A DNA stretch of 64,000 nt from Bradyrhizobium sp. PSBB068 (GTDB lineage: Bacteria; Pseudomonadota; Alphaproteobacteria; Rhizobiales; Xanthobacteraceae): contig CP069300.1 in NCBI GenBank assembly GCA_016839165.1, positions 6,272,001 through 6,336,000 of the forward strand, read 5' to 3'. A program made the translations under genes and the position numbers. This document shows, piece after piece, positions 42,686 to 54,700 of the stretch; position 1 is the first letter of the stretch, and every line of letters begins with the position of its first letter. The notes beneath the pieces are model-generated. The model ran no database searches and had not been told where the DNA came from. It worked only from the letters and a program-made list of their open reading frames with translations.

Positions 42686-45067
42686 ATGCAACGCGCAGGC
42701 ACAGTGGGCCGCTGCCCGACGATCCGTGGCGGCCTCGCAGCCATTTTTGCATTGACGTCATTGGGGTTGCTGGCGTCCTGCAATTCCGCGACGGTCAGCG
42801 AGAGCGTCGACGCGTCCCAGGTCGACGTCACCGACAAGGTGCGGTCGCTGGATTTGTTGCCACGCCAACCGCAGCCGGTGAGCGGGCTGGCGGCCACGAG
42901 CGGCAGCCAAAGCGGCAGCGTACGCGCGGCGATGTATGACGGAAGCGACGTCACGGCGGTGGCGGATGCGCGGCCGCAGCCGGCTTCGAACGGCAATGGC
43001 TTCGATCTGAATTTCGAGAGCACGCCGGTGGCGACCGTCGCCAAGGTCGTGCTCGGCGACATCCTGCATGTCGGATACACCATCGACCCGCGGGTGCAGG
43101 GCACGGTGAGCCTGGTGTCGGTCCGACCGGTGCCGAAATCCGACATGGTCTTCGTGCTTGAAAACGCACTCCGCCTGAGCGGCGTCGTGCTGATGAAGGA
43201 TACGGCGGGCTACCGCCTGACGCCGCTCGGCGACGCCGTCGGCGGCGGCCGCGTCGATGCCGCGGCAGCCAATCCCGAGGCCGGATTCGGCATCTCGGTG
43301 GTCCCGCTGCAATATGTGTCGGCGCAGACCCTGCTGAAGCTGACCGACAGCTTCGCCACCCGGGCCGGCTCGGTTCGCGCCGACACGACGCGCAACTTGC
43401 TGCTGATCCAGGGCACCGGCGCCGAGCGCCGCACCGCGGTCGATACCGTGCTCAGCTTCGACGTCGACTGGATGCGCGGCCAGTCCGTCGGCATCTTCCC
43501 GATCTCGAGCGGCTCGCCCGCGCCGGTCATTGCCGAGCTGGAGAAGATCGTCGATTCCGGCGAGAACGGCCTCAGCCAGAACGTCATCAAGTTCATGCCG
43601 ATCCAGCGCCTCAACGCCGTGCTGGTGGTGACCAAGAAGCCGGACATGCTGCATACGGCTGCGACCTGGATCAAGCGCCTCGACCGCAACGACACCGCGC
43701 GCACCTCGGTCCACGTCTACCGCGTCAAATACGGCGATGCGCGCCAGATCGCGCGGGTGCTGACCGACATGTTCCTCGGCGGCTCGTCCGGCAATCTGCT
43801 CGACAGTGCCGACAGCCAGCTCGCGCCCGGCTCCGGCACCTCGTCGACCTCGAGCGCCGCCGACCGCCTGTCGCTCAACAATAACGGCGGCGCGAATTCG
43901 AGCATGGGCGGCTTCGCATCGCGCGGCACGTCGGGGACAGGCGCGACGGGCCAGGGCCTCGGCCAGGGATTCGGCGCCGGCGGACAGTCCAACAATCCCA
44001 ACAATCAGGGACAGGGCAACAATGCGCTGGATGCCGGCCGCGGCGCGTCGGGCTCGGGCAACGGCCAGCCCGTCATGCAGGACGTACGCATCACGCCCGA
44101 TGTCGTGAACAACAATCTCCTGATCTATGCCGACCAGGCCAACTACCGCATCATCGAGGCGACGCTGGTGCAGATCGACGAGCCGCAACTGCAGGTCGCG
44201 ATCGACGCGACGATCGCCGAGGTCACGCTCAACAACACCCTGTCCTACGGCGTGCAGACCTATCTCACCAGCCGGAGCCTCGGCCTGAAGCCGAACATGG
44301 GCTCGTTCACCGGCACCCAGGCCACCACGGCGCCCGCGACCACCACGGATGCGGCCACCGGCGTCGCTTCCGTCGCCGGCTCGGTCACCAATGCCTTCAT
44401 CAACCGGGCCTTCCCGGGCTTCAACTTCCTGGTCGGGTCCGAGACGCAGCCGAGCTTCATCCTGGATGCGCTGCATGCCGTCACCAGCGTCAAGGTGCTC
44501 TCCAATCCGTCGCTGGTCGTGATCAACAACCAGGTCGCGACCTTGCAGGTCGGCGACGTCGTCCCGGTGTCGACCGGCAGCGCGACGGTGCTGACCACCA
44601 GCAATACGGTGGTCAACACCATCGACTATCGCAACACCGGCATCATCCTGAAGGTCTCGCCGCGCGTCAGCGTCAACGGCACCGTGCGGCTCGATATCGA
44701 GCAGGAGATCAGCAACGTTCCGCAAAGCAGCACGGTGAACCTGACGCCGACGGTGTCGGAGCGCAGGGTCAAGAGCCAGATCTCGGTCGCCAACGGCCAG
44801 ACCGTGCTGCTGGCGGGCCTGATCAGCGAGCAGCAGAGCGGCGCCCGCAACGCGCTTCCCGTGCTCGACCAGATTCCCGGCCTCGGCGATGCCTTCGGGC
44901 ATCAGAGCAACGGCACCCAGCGCACCGAGTTGATCATCTTCATCCGCCCGCAGATCATCCGCAACGGCTCCGACGCCCAGACCGTGGCCGAGGAGCTGCG
45001 ATCGAAATTGCGCGGCAGCATCGCCACGACAACGACCAATGCGCCGATCACCACCAGCTATCACTGA
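42686..45067 (+). CDS. gspD: Type II secretion outer-membrane secretin GspD
   Basis: A 793-residue secretin. The N-terminus has a lipoprotein-like signal with lipobox LLASC (C29). N0 and N1-N3 domains follow (VVLGDILHVGYTIDPRVQGT; PLQYVSAQTLLKLTDSFATR; VYRVKYGDARQIARVLTDMF). A Gly/Asn/Ser/Gln-rich linker covers about residues 390-460. The secretin core has LSNPSLVVINNQVATLQVGD, NTGIILKVSPRVSVNGTVRL and LLAGLISEQQSG. It forms the outer-membrane channel. The lipid anchor suggests it may reach the outer membrane without a separate pilotin. It is divergent from the rest of the gsp operon. Confidence 0.94.
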   Translation: MQRAGTVGRCPTIRGGLAAIFALTSLGLLASCNSATVSESVDASQVDVTDKVRSLDLLPRQPQPVSGLAATSGSQSGSVRAAMYDGSDVTAVADARPQPASNGNGFDLNFESTPVATVAKVVLGDILHVGYTIDPRVQGTVSLVSVRPVPKSDMVFVLENALRLSGVVLMKDTAGYRLTPLGDAVGGGRVDAAAANPEAGFGISVVPLQYVSAQTLLKLTDSFATRAGSVRADTTRNLLLIQGTGAERRTAVDTVLSFDVDWMRGQSVGIFPISSGSPAPVIAELEKIVDSGENGLSQNVIKFMPIQRLNAVLVVTKKPDMLHTAATWIKRLDRNDTARTSVHVYRVKYGDARQIARVLTDMFLGGSSGNLLDSADSQLAPGSGTSSTSSAADRLSLNNNGGANSSMGGFASRGTSGTGATGQGLGQGFGAGGQSNNPNNQGQGNNALDAGRGASGSGNGQPVMQDVRITPDVVNNNLLIYADQANYRIIEATLVQIDEPQLQVAIDATIAEVTLNNTLSYGVQTYLTSRSLGLKPNMGSFTGTQATTAPATTTDAATGVASVAGSVTNAFINRAFPGFNFLVGSETQPSFILDALHAVTSVKVLSNPSLVVINNQVATLQVGDVVPVSTGSATVLTTSNTVVNTIDYRNTGIILKVSPRVSVNGTVRLDIEQEISNVPQSSTVNLTPTVSERRVKSQISVANGQTVLLAGLISEQQSGARNALPVLDQIPGLGDAFGHQSNGTQRTELIIFIRPQIIRNGSDAQTVAEELRSKLRGSIATTTTNAPITTSYH

Positions 45068-45080
45068 GCGGAGCAACGGG

Positions 45081-45617
45081 ATGCGCCGCGGACTCGCACA
45101 ACGGACAGGCGTTGCGGCTTCGCTCGCCGTCGTGCTTTGGGCCATCACCGCGTCTGCTGCGAGCGCCGACAGCGTCGCGCGCGGCGCGGCGGCCTTCAAT
45201 CACGGCGATTATGTCAGGGCCGCTCGGGAGCTCGCGCCGGCCGCCGAGCGCGGCAACCCGAGAGCGCTCGGCATGCTCGGCTTCATGTATGAGCACGGCT
45301 TCGGCGTCCCGCAGGCCTACGCCGCTGCCGCCGATCTCTATTATCGCGGCGCCGTGCAGGGCGACCCGTTCGCGCAAGCCCAGCTCGGCCTGATCTACGA
45401 CAAGGGACACGGCGTCCCGACCGATTTTGTGCTGGCCTACAAATGGCTCAACCTGGCGGCCGCCCGCGCCGGCGGGCGGCAGCGTGACGCCTATCTGAGG
45501 TTTCGCGATGCAGTCGCATCGAAACTCTCGACCTATGAGATCATTGCCGGCCAGCGGTTTGCGTTGGGATGGGTTCCCGACCGGGCAGCGCCGGACGTGC
45601 ACCTGACGGTCAAGTAA
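45081..45617 (+). CDS. Exported Sel1-like repeat protein
   Basis: A 178-residue protein with a signal peptide (AASLAVVLWAITASAASA) and Sel1/TPR-like repeats: ARELAPAAERGNPRALGMLG, YEHGFGVPQAYAAAADLYYR and YDKGHGVPTDFVLAYKWLNL. Sel1 repeats bind proteins. I chose the ATG at 45081, 13 bases after gspD, giving a proper signal peptide. Co-transcription with gspD suggests a helper role in secretion, which is inference. The 107 bases to the next gene show nothing. Confidence 0.85.
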   Translation: MRRGLAQRTGVAASLAVVLWAITASAASADSVARGAAAFNHGDYVRAARELAPAAERGNPRALGMLGFMYEHGFGVPQAYAAAADLYYRGAVQGDPFAQAQLGLIYDKGHGVPTDFVLAYKWLNLAAARAGGRQRDAYLRFRDAVASKLSTYEIIAGQRFALGWVPDRAAPDVHLTVK

Positions 45618-45724
45618 TCACCGATCGCAAGCCCGCGCCGCGCGCGACCCGTCGCGCTCCCCGCGACAGCGGAATTTGCATCGCGCCGTCGCTTTTCCCA
45701 TGTCGCGATCTTGCGCCCTCGCCG

Positions 45725-48700
45725 TCATCGACCGGACGAGCTCGCCGCATCGCCGAGCCCGATGACCTGGAAGGCACTGTTCTCGTTGTAGGTCTGCTTG
45801 TCACGCCGCTGACGCTTCTGCCCCGGCGATTCCTCCGGCTGCGTCTGGTCACCGCTGCCGCCGCCGTAACCCATGACCTCGACGATGATGATCGAGGGCT
45901 GGTCATTGGCCTTTGGCGGTGGCGCCGCGGCCTGCTGGCTCGCAGCGGCGGTGTTCGACGCGGCTGTCAGCGCGCCAACGGGCGGCCCCTGCACCGTCGG
46001 AACGCCGGTCGACGTGCCCTGCACCTGGATGTTGGCGGCGTTGACCACCTGCAGCGCCGCGAGGTTGACGTTGCCGGAGACGCGGATGCCGGCCTCGCCC
46101 GCATCGATGGTGCCGAGCGGTGCGATCAGATCGATGTTGCCGGGCGGGACTTCGGGAATCGGATTGAGCGTCGCGATGCCGGCGCCGGCCGACGGGGTGG
46201 TCGGCGACAGCGTGATGTTGCCGTAATTGTCGTAGACGCGCCGGGGCGGGGTAAAGATCGTCGTCGTCTTCGAGCCACGGCCGGCGTTGATGTCGCCGGT
46301 TGCTGACCAAACAATGATGTCGCCGCCGAAGGTGGTCATGATGCGACTCTGGCCCAGCAGCACGCTGCCGAGCGAATAGACGTCGATGTTGCCGGAGCCT
46401 TGCGTGATCAGACCCGCGCTGGCACCGGGCGCAACGCCCTCCACGCCAATGATGGTCTTGCCGCCCGGATTGAGGATCTGGATATCGCCGCCGAAGTCGG
46501 TGTGGATGCCGGCATTGGCAAGGTAGGTGCCGCCCGTTCCATTCGGCGCAATGCCGCTGAACATCGTGATGTCGCCGCCATAGGCGATCGGCTTGCCCTG
46601 CGCATCCGTACTCGGGAACAACGCGGCGATGGCCTCGCGGCCGCGCAGATAGCTGCCGAGCCGCGGACTGGCCAGCGCGCCGGTCTCCTCGCGTCCGCCG
46701 GCGGTGAGCTCCGCGAAATAGATCTGGCGGACGAAGATGCTCTGCTGCTCGCTCGACAATCCCAGGAAGAACGTCAACGCGTCGGCGCTCGAGCCGGTGA
46801 AGCCGTACATCTTGTTCAGCCAGGCAATGAGCTGCCGATCATAGGTCTGGACCACCTTGCCGCTGCCGGCGAGCGGCGTGCCGTCCCCCGGAAGCTGGTT
46901 GGCCGGATCGAAATAGAGTTTTGCGAAACCTGCATAGTTCGGCCCGGTCGGGCCGACGCCCGCGAGCACCCAGATGCCGGCGCCCTCCGACCTGGTCGAC
47001 GTGTTCGCGCCGAACAGCGGGCCGACGCTTTGCAGCATCCCGTAATAGCCCTGATACAGGTTGCGGCCTGCCTGCACATCCAGCAGTCCCGAGCCGGCAA
47101 CGGTGACCGATTGATAGATGATGTCGCGGCCGGCCTTGATGATGGAGACATAACCGGAATTGTCGCCGGCGTTGGCGAAGGCCAGGTCCGGGTTGTTGAA
47201 GATTGCATCCGGCGTCGGGCCGGTGCCGACGATATCGCGACCCGCGACGATCTGGAACGGCTTGGCGGCTGTGTACCAGGTCGTGGGCGACGGCAGGAAT
47301 CCCAGATTGGTTTGCGGCTGCATCCCCTGGACCTGTCCGATAGTCAGGTCGACGATGTCGACACCGGCGTAAACCAGCGCAGGCTGATTGTCGCCGGCGT
47401 GCAGATTGGTCAGCGGCGTATCGGGGCCGAAGGCAATCGGAATGCCATTGGTCAGGCGGTTTGGCGCCGTCGGGCTGGCATTGGAGGCATTCGTCGTATT
47501 GAACACGGGATGGAACGGCGTCGCGAGCGTGCTCATGTCCGCACCCGACATCGCCACCACCTGGCTCGAGCCATAGATCGAGCCGGCGGCCAGAAGCGCG
47601 AGCTGGCCGAACGGCGAAGGTGCGAGCTCGATCGGCGCAAACGACAGAGCAGTACCTCCGGGCTCCGAGAAGCGAATGTCGCCATTGGCGGCGGCAGCGA
47701 TCAGCGTGCCGGGATAGAAGGCGACGCTGCCGACGCCGCTGGCGGGATTTCCGTCCAGGGCTGCGACGTCGCCGCCCGCGGCGTAGAGGCCGATCGCGGT
47801 CGACGGCGTCCACAAAGTGAAGCGTGATTGCCCGCCGCTCGCGACGAGCGAGGTCGTGCCGTCCGCATTCCGCACCGTGTAAGGGGTTTGGTTCTGATCG
47901 ACCGGATCAGCCATGCCGGCATCGCCGGCGCCCCCGAACACGAGATCGCCGCGCGTCGTGATGCTGATGGTGCCATCGCCCGGCGTGAAGATCGGTCCGG
48001 GGGTTTTCATCGAGCGCTTGAAGACGTTCGGGTCGACCGCGCGCGGATCGTACGAGGTGAAGGTGGCACCGCCGAGGTTCGGCGCGAGCCCACCGATGGC
48101 GCCGGCGTTCACGGCGATGTCGCCGCGCAGATTGGTGATCGAGCCGTAATAATCAGGCACCTGCACCCCGTAAGTCGGCACCACGGAGTTGAGCTTGCCG
48201 CCGATCCTTACCGTGAGATCGCCGCCGCCGGTTTGAACCAGCGTGCCGTCGCACAGCACCCGCCCGGTCGAAGCCACCACGAGATCGAGACCGGTCGAGC
48301 CGTTGCCGGTCACGCCGGCGTTGCCGCCAGCGACCAACGTCAAATTGCCACCACCGAGCGTGCCGATGCCCTGGAAGCCGATCAGCTGCAGGCTGTTATT
48401 CCACGCAGATGTCTTGGCATATGAGCCGAAATTGACCCACCACGCGGTCGGATCGATCGACTGACCGCCGCCTTGCCGGCCGAACCAATTGCTGGTGAGA
48501 TTCGAGTCCACATAGCGACTGTTGTTGTTGAATATTTGAACGTTGCCGGTGACATCTCCCTGCGCAACGAGCAGCACATCGCCGCCATGCTCCGGATACC
48601 AGGCATGGACACCACCGCGGCTCGCGGTGCCGATCACGTCGTACGGGTTACTGCCGTCCGCGGCCAGGAACGGCGCGGATTGGGTGCCGGCGGTGTAGAC

Positions 48701-51700
48701 GCCATAGGGCGTGGCCTCGCTGAAGCTTCCGCCCGCCAACAGATCCAGGCTGCCCGTACCGGTACGCAGCACGCTGAAGAAGGTTCCGTTGAGCGACGAA
48801 TTGTAGGCCGGATCGCTGAGCGAGAGATTGCCGCGCCCGTTGAGCGCCTGCGGCGCCTGCAGCGCGCGCTGGTCGGCGGCGGCGAGATCTGCGCCGGCAA
48901 CCAGTCGAACCGACGCGGACAGCGAACCGGGCGCCAGCATGAAGGCCCCGGCTGCCGTAGCGGAAGCGCCTGGAATTGCGGGGCTGTTCACAATTGCGAC
49001 CGTAGGCATATTGCCGGGCTCGAATGCGAACGCCCCATAGCTGTTGCTGATGCTCAGTATTGTGCCAGCCGGAACGGTGTCACCGGGATTGTAGGCGTGG
49101 TTATTGGAATCGACCAGATTGTACCACCAGTTGAACGTCCACCAATTGTAGAAGTCGTCGTTTGGAATCGTCCAATCATGCACGACATAGACGTCTGTGT
49201 TCTGATCAAGCCAGTAAGAATAGCCGCCGGATGAGGATTGCTTGAAGTACGGACTGTTGGTGACGTCGAAGATCGTGAAGGAGGCCGGCATCCCGGGTGA
49301 CGACCTGAAACCGTCCGAGATGCTTCCGTTCACCGTCACGTTGCCGCCGGCGCGGATCACGAGAGCCATTGGCTCGCCCGCACCATAGGTCGCCGAGTTC
49401 GGGTCGCGGTCGGCATTGGCGCCGTAACGATACTTCGCGAGGTCGATATCGCCCGAGGTCGACAGATTGCCGCTCGAGGTGATCTGCACGCCCGGCCGCA
49501 GATGGTAGGCACTGCCGTAGGCCGACAGCCCTGCAACGCGCGCCGACAATCCCGTATTGCCGAGTGCCGCGCTGATGAAGGTCGTGCTGGCTACGTCGTA
49601 GCCGTCAAGCGTGGCCTGGGTGATGGTGCTGCCGTCAGGCAGATTGTAGGTCCAGAAGGCGTTGAGCGCGATGCTATAGGCGCCCTTGATGTTGAGCGGA
49701 CCCGCGGCGTTGATCGCGATATCGCCGGAGGTCTCGCCGGTGCGCTGGGCATTCAGCACCACGTCGCCATAGGCGACGCCGTTCGGCGCGGTGAGATTCA
49801 TCGTCGCGCCGGGCGACAGCGTGAGCGCGCCGCCGGCGGCGGTCAGCTCGATGTGACCGCGATTCTTGGCCTCGATCGGCTGGCCGTAGCTATCGGTCTG
49901 TAGCACCGTGCCGTGGGCATCGAGCACTGCGTTCGATGCGAGTGTCAGGCCGTTGCCGGCAGAGAGCCGGATGGTCCCGGGAGCAAAGCCGGACGCATCG
50001 ATGGTGCCGGCAACGGTCAGGCTTCCGCCGTCGACGGAGACCGTGACGTTGCGGGCCTTGACGCCGTCGCCGATGGCGAGATCGCCGGTCTTGATATCGA
50101 AGCTGCGGGCGTCGAAGAAGCCGCCGGCATTCAGCAGCGCGTTGAGCGCCGCAAAATCCAGCGTACCGGCAACCACGCTGAAGTCGCCGCTGCCGTAACC
50201 AGCTGCCGCGCCGCCATGGAGCACGCCGTTGAGCGCCACGAGCCCGTTGCCCGCGCTGATGCTGATCGATCCGGCATTGGCGTTGATGGCGGAGACGTCG
50301 ATGACGGAGCCGGCAGCCTGCGTCAGACTCCCTTGCGTGCTGTTGAAGATCGCCGTGCCGCCGAAGCCATAGACCGTCGCTTTCTGGATCGTCGACGGCT
50401 GACCGCTCAGATCGATCCGGCTGCCGCCGCCCAGCGCGATATCGCCTGTCGCATTGACCACGAGCTTGCCGCTCGGCAGCAGGATGGTGCTGGCGATGGC
50501 GACGCTGTTGCCGGTGAGATCGATCTCGGCGCCCGCAACCGACGAGGTCGCACTGCTCGGCGCTGTGCCTGCAGGCGCGGCGACGTTGAGCGCGCCGCCC
50601 GCGGCATAGGCCATGATCGACTTCTGCACGCCGGTCAGCAGCGGCGTCGACAGCGTCAGGCTGCCCCCCGTGCCGCTCTGGCCGAAGACATCGGCGGAGC
50701 TGGAACTCGGCGACTTATAAACGAACAGCTTGCCGTTGCCGGCCGAAACGATCCGGGAACGGCCGGTGATGTTGACGTTGTTGAAGCCGTAGATCACACG
50801 GCTCACCGACGAGTTGTCGAGCGATGCGAATTTGCCGAAGTCGATCTCGTCAGCGACGAGATCGAGCGTGCCGCTGCCGGTCCCCGCTCCGCCCGCAACG
50901 ATCGCCGGCGGCGTCGCGCCGGGAACTCCGTTCCAGGTGATCTTGTTGGCGGCGATCACGCTGTGATCACCGGTCGCGCCGTAGCCGTAAATCGCCGGCG
51001 TATTCAGCACGAAATCGACGCCACTGCCGGTGGCATCGAGACCGGCGCTGCCGAACAGATTGATGGCATTGGCAGCACTGAGCGTGATCGACTTGAGTGC
51101 TGGCGCTGCATGGAGAGGATCGCCGTGCAGCAGCGTGTTGAACAATGTCTGGTCGAACAGCAAACCGGATGGTGCACCCGCTGCGGCGACGGTCGCAGCG
51201 TCGCCGATATTGATGCTGCCGACCGCCAGCGCGATGTTGCTTGATCCGAAATGGGCAGTCGGATCGATGCTGGAGGCGCCGTTGGTCGCGAGCGCCAGTG
51301 TTCCCTCGGAATAGAGCTGTGATCCGGCGCCGATCGTGATCGAGCCGGTACCGGCACCGGATCCGAGGAAGTTCAGCTTGCCGTTGGACAGCGCCAGCAC
51401 CGTGAGGCTGTTCGCCGAGTAGCTCATGCCGGTGGACACGGAATCAAACGGCGCCGCGCCCTGCCCGATCGTGCTCAGCGTGACATCATTGCCCACGACG
51501 ATGTTGTTGCCCACAAAGAACAGCTCGCCGGCATTCAGAGAGACTCCGTCGCGGATATAGAGATTGGATAAGTACGCGGACAGGAAGAGCAACGTGCCGT
51601 TATTGATCAACATGGAGCCATTGACCGTCAGGCGCGGGGCCGCGATCGCATTCAGGTCGGATGCGCGAACCGAGACGCCATTAAATCCCGCCGTCGGCAC

Positions 51701-54700
51701 ATCGGCATAGATTTCGCCGACCCGCATCAGCGTCACCTGACCCGCATTCCCGTCTTGTGCGCCCTGGAACAGGGCCGTGCCATTGAAGGTGAGCGCGGAT
51801 TCGCCTGTCGGCGATGTCGGGGTCTCGAACAGCAGCACCAGCCCCTTGCCGTCGGCCGGCAGCAGCGGCCGCACGCCGCCGAACCGGGTCACGTTCGCGG
51901 TCAGGAAATCGCTGTAGCCCTGCTCGTTGTACTGCGAATAGTTGCGAACCGACTTGCCCGCGGTGATCAGCGCCGTCACCGGCAAGGTGGCTCTGATCGC
52001 GGTGTTGGCAATGCCGGTCGAAACCGAAGCGGCGTAAGTGCCGTTGCCGATCGATATCGGGCTGGCAACCGGTGTCGTGTTCGTACCTGCGAGCTCCACG
52101 CGGTACGCACCGGGCAGGAGCGCATAGTTGGACGGCAGCAATGTGTAGGTCCCGGCGGGTAGTCCGGGCACGCCGGCAGGGATGGTCACCTGCTGACCGA
52201 CCACCGGATCACCCGCGCCATTCTCGGGTGCGACCGGTGCATAGCCGGACTTGTAGCCAGGCAGGATGGCGTAGACCTTGTCGCTGGCCTTGCTGACAGG
52301 CGTCGTGGGGTTGGCGTTGACGAGCGGGGCGTTGAGCACGTTGATCGAACCGCCGCGTCCGGAGACGAAGCCGGCGCCGCTGAGCATGCCGCCCCCCGAC
52401 ATGTCGAGGATCGCGCCGCTCGCGACCTTGATCGACTGCCCATCCAGCAGGATGCCGGATTGGACCCAATTGGTGCCGCTATTTGTCAGGTCGAAGGGAC
52501 GGACGCTGTTGCCGTTATAACTATAGGTGACACCGTCAACCGTACCGCCATAGGGAATGGTCAGGCCCGCCATCGATACGGAGGTCAGGCTGCCCGGCAG
52601 GATATCGACTCGTTGCGTAGAGATGCGGTTGTCGTAAGGATTGTTGTTGCCGAGCACGACAACGCCGAACGGTGCGCGGACGATGCCGCCCTGCTCGACA
52701 ACAGGCGCGGCGAGCGCGAGGCTGCCGAACGCGGACAGCGGTGCGTCCGGGATCGTATCGGTGCTGCGGCCGATGGTCAGCGTGGGCGGCTGATCGGACT
52801 GCGCTGCCGTGAAATTGCTTTGCCCGGCGGTGACGACCGCGACAGCGCCTGTGGCAGGATAGATCTGGGCTGCGATGAGAGCGAGATTCCAGTCGGTCGA
52901 TAACGTCGTCGCCTGCCCCGCCGCACCGCTGGCCAGGAAGCGGATATCGCCCTTGCTGGCGAACCTGATGTCGCTAAAGCCGGGCGCGTACATGCTGTTC
53001 GGCGCGGCAGCCGAGAATTGGATCAGCCCCTGAATGTCGATCTGACCGGCATCGGCCTCGAAGATCGCATTGGTCGGCAACACCGCGCTTCTGGGATTGC
53101 GGATGCTGCCGCTGATGGTGCCGTCAGGGATATTGGCGACCGATTCAGCAAACAGGATGTAGGGCGCCGACAGCTTCACGCTCCCGGTCGCGGCCGCCAT
53201 CGAGGAATCGATCGGCCCGGACACCGGAGCTCCCGACGTGAACGCCGCCGCCGTCAGCGTCAGGCTGCGGCCGAGCGCGAGCGACACGTTGCCGGAGAAC
53301 TGCATGTAGTCGCCGGAGATCAGCGTCAGGCTGTCGAACCCGCCGGCCTTGACCATGTCGGCGCTCACGGTGGCCTGGCCGAACGCGAGATGCGACGCAT
53401 CCGTCCCCGGAGCGATGTCCGCAGGCAGCAAGGAATCCGGACGCCCCTGCACCACGGTCATCAGGCTTGGCACGATCACATTGGACGGCGCCGTGCTGTT
53501 GGGGAAGGTACTCATCTTGAAGATCGGCGTGGTGAGCGCGATCGACAAATTGCCGCCGGAAGCGCCGCTCCCGCCGGAGAAGGCGTGGATATCGCCGTCG
53601 AGATAGAGACCGCTCTGCGACGCCAGCGTAACGGAGCCGCCATTCGTCGTGACCATCTGCGGTTGGGTTGACGACGCTGCACCGCCCGCTGCCAGATCGA
53701 TCGCGACGTGGGTGCCGTCTGCATTGAGTTCGGCGCCCGGGCGCAGGATCACGAAGGCGCCGCCGCCATTGATGGTGATGGCGCCGCCGTCGGTCGCTCG
53801 CCCGAACAGATGTCCTGATGTGTCGGATGCCTGATAGGCCAGACCCGAGACATCGAGCCTGGCTGCGGCATCGACCCAGACCGAAACGCCGCGGCCGTTG
53901 CCGTTCAGGTCGAAGTTGAGACCCGCCAGAACCGGCGAGCTGTAGGCATCATTGACCAAAGTGATGCTGCCGCCACGCGCAGTGAGGTTGCCGAACACGC
54001 TGATCTGGCCGAAGGCGTCGAGCGTGATGCTCTGGCCCGGATCGACGCTGATCGAGGCACCGTCGCCCACCACGATCGCGCCGCCGCCCGCGAGAGGACC
54101 GGAGCCGGATCTGACGAGCGAGCGCAGCGTGAGGCTCGCACCGCCGCGCTGGGTCACAGCGGCCTTGACCGAATCCGCGGTGAACAACGGCGGCGTCCAC
54201 AGCGTCAGCGCCGATGACGGATCGCTGCCGGTAGCTGCCGCATAGCTGTTCGCCGTGAACCGGTAGACCGGCATCGCGGCCGCAATCACGGTGTTGCTGG
54301 CCACCACGACGCCGAGCCCGCCATTGATGTCGTAGCTCGAGAAGCCGGCGGTGAAGAACGCTGGATTGAGCGCCGCTGCCGGTGTGATCTGGACGGTCTG
54401 CGGCAGCACCACGCCGGCTGGAATAATGGTCCCGACCGGATAGGTCATCGGCGTGGATTGAATCGATCCTGCGGCGTAGGTGATTTGATAGGGCGTGATT
54501 GGAATGCCGTTCGGGAAGACATTGGAAGGAATGGTGGTTCCCGCCGGAATACGGCCATTGCCGCTCCAGCCAGTGATGACCGTCCCGACCGGGATCACAT
54601 CGCCTGGGCTCCAATAATTCGTCCCGCCATTGCTGGTCCTGCTCTGGAGCGCATCCATGCCCTTCGGCACGGTCCAAATCGCACCGGTCGGCGCGGTCGG

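Noticed and set aside
42758..45199. An 813-codon open frame antisense to gspD
   Set aside because: Its translation is Arg/His/Asp-rich low-quality sequence; gspD on the other strand has clear secretin motifs. It is a GC-bias shadow.
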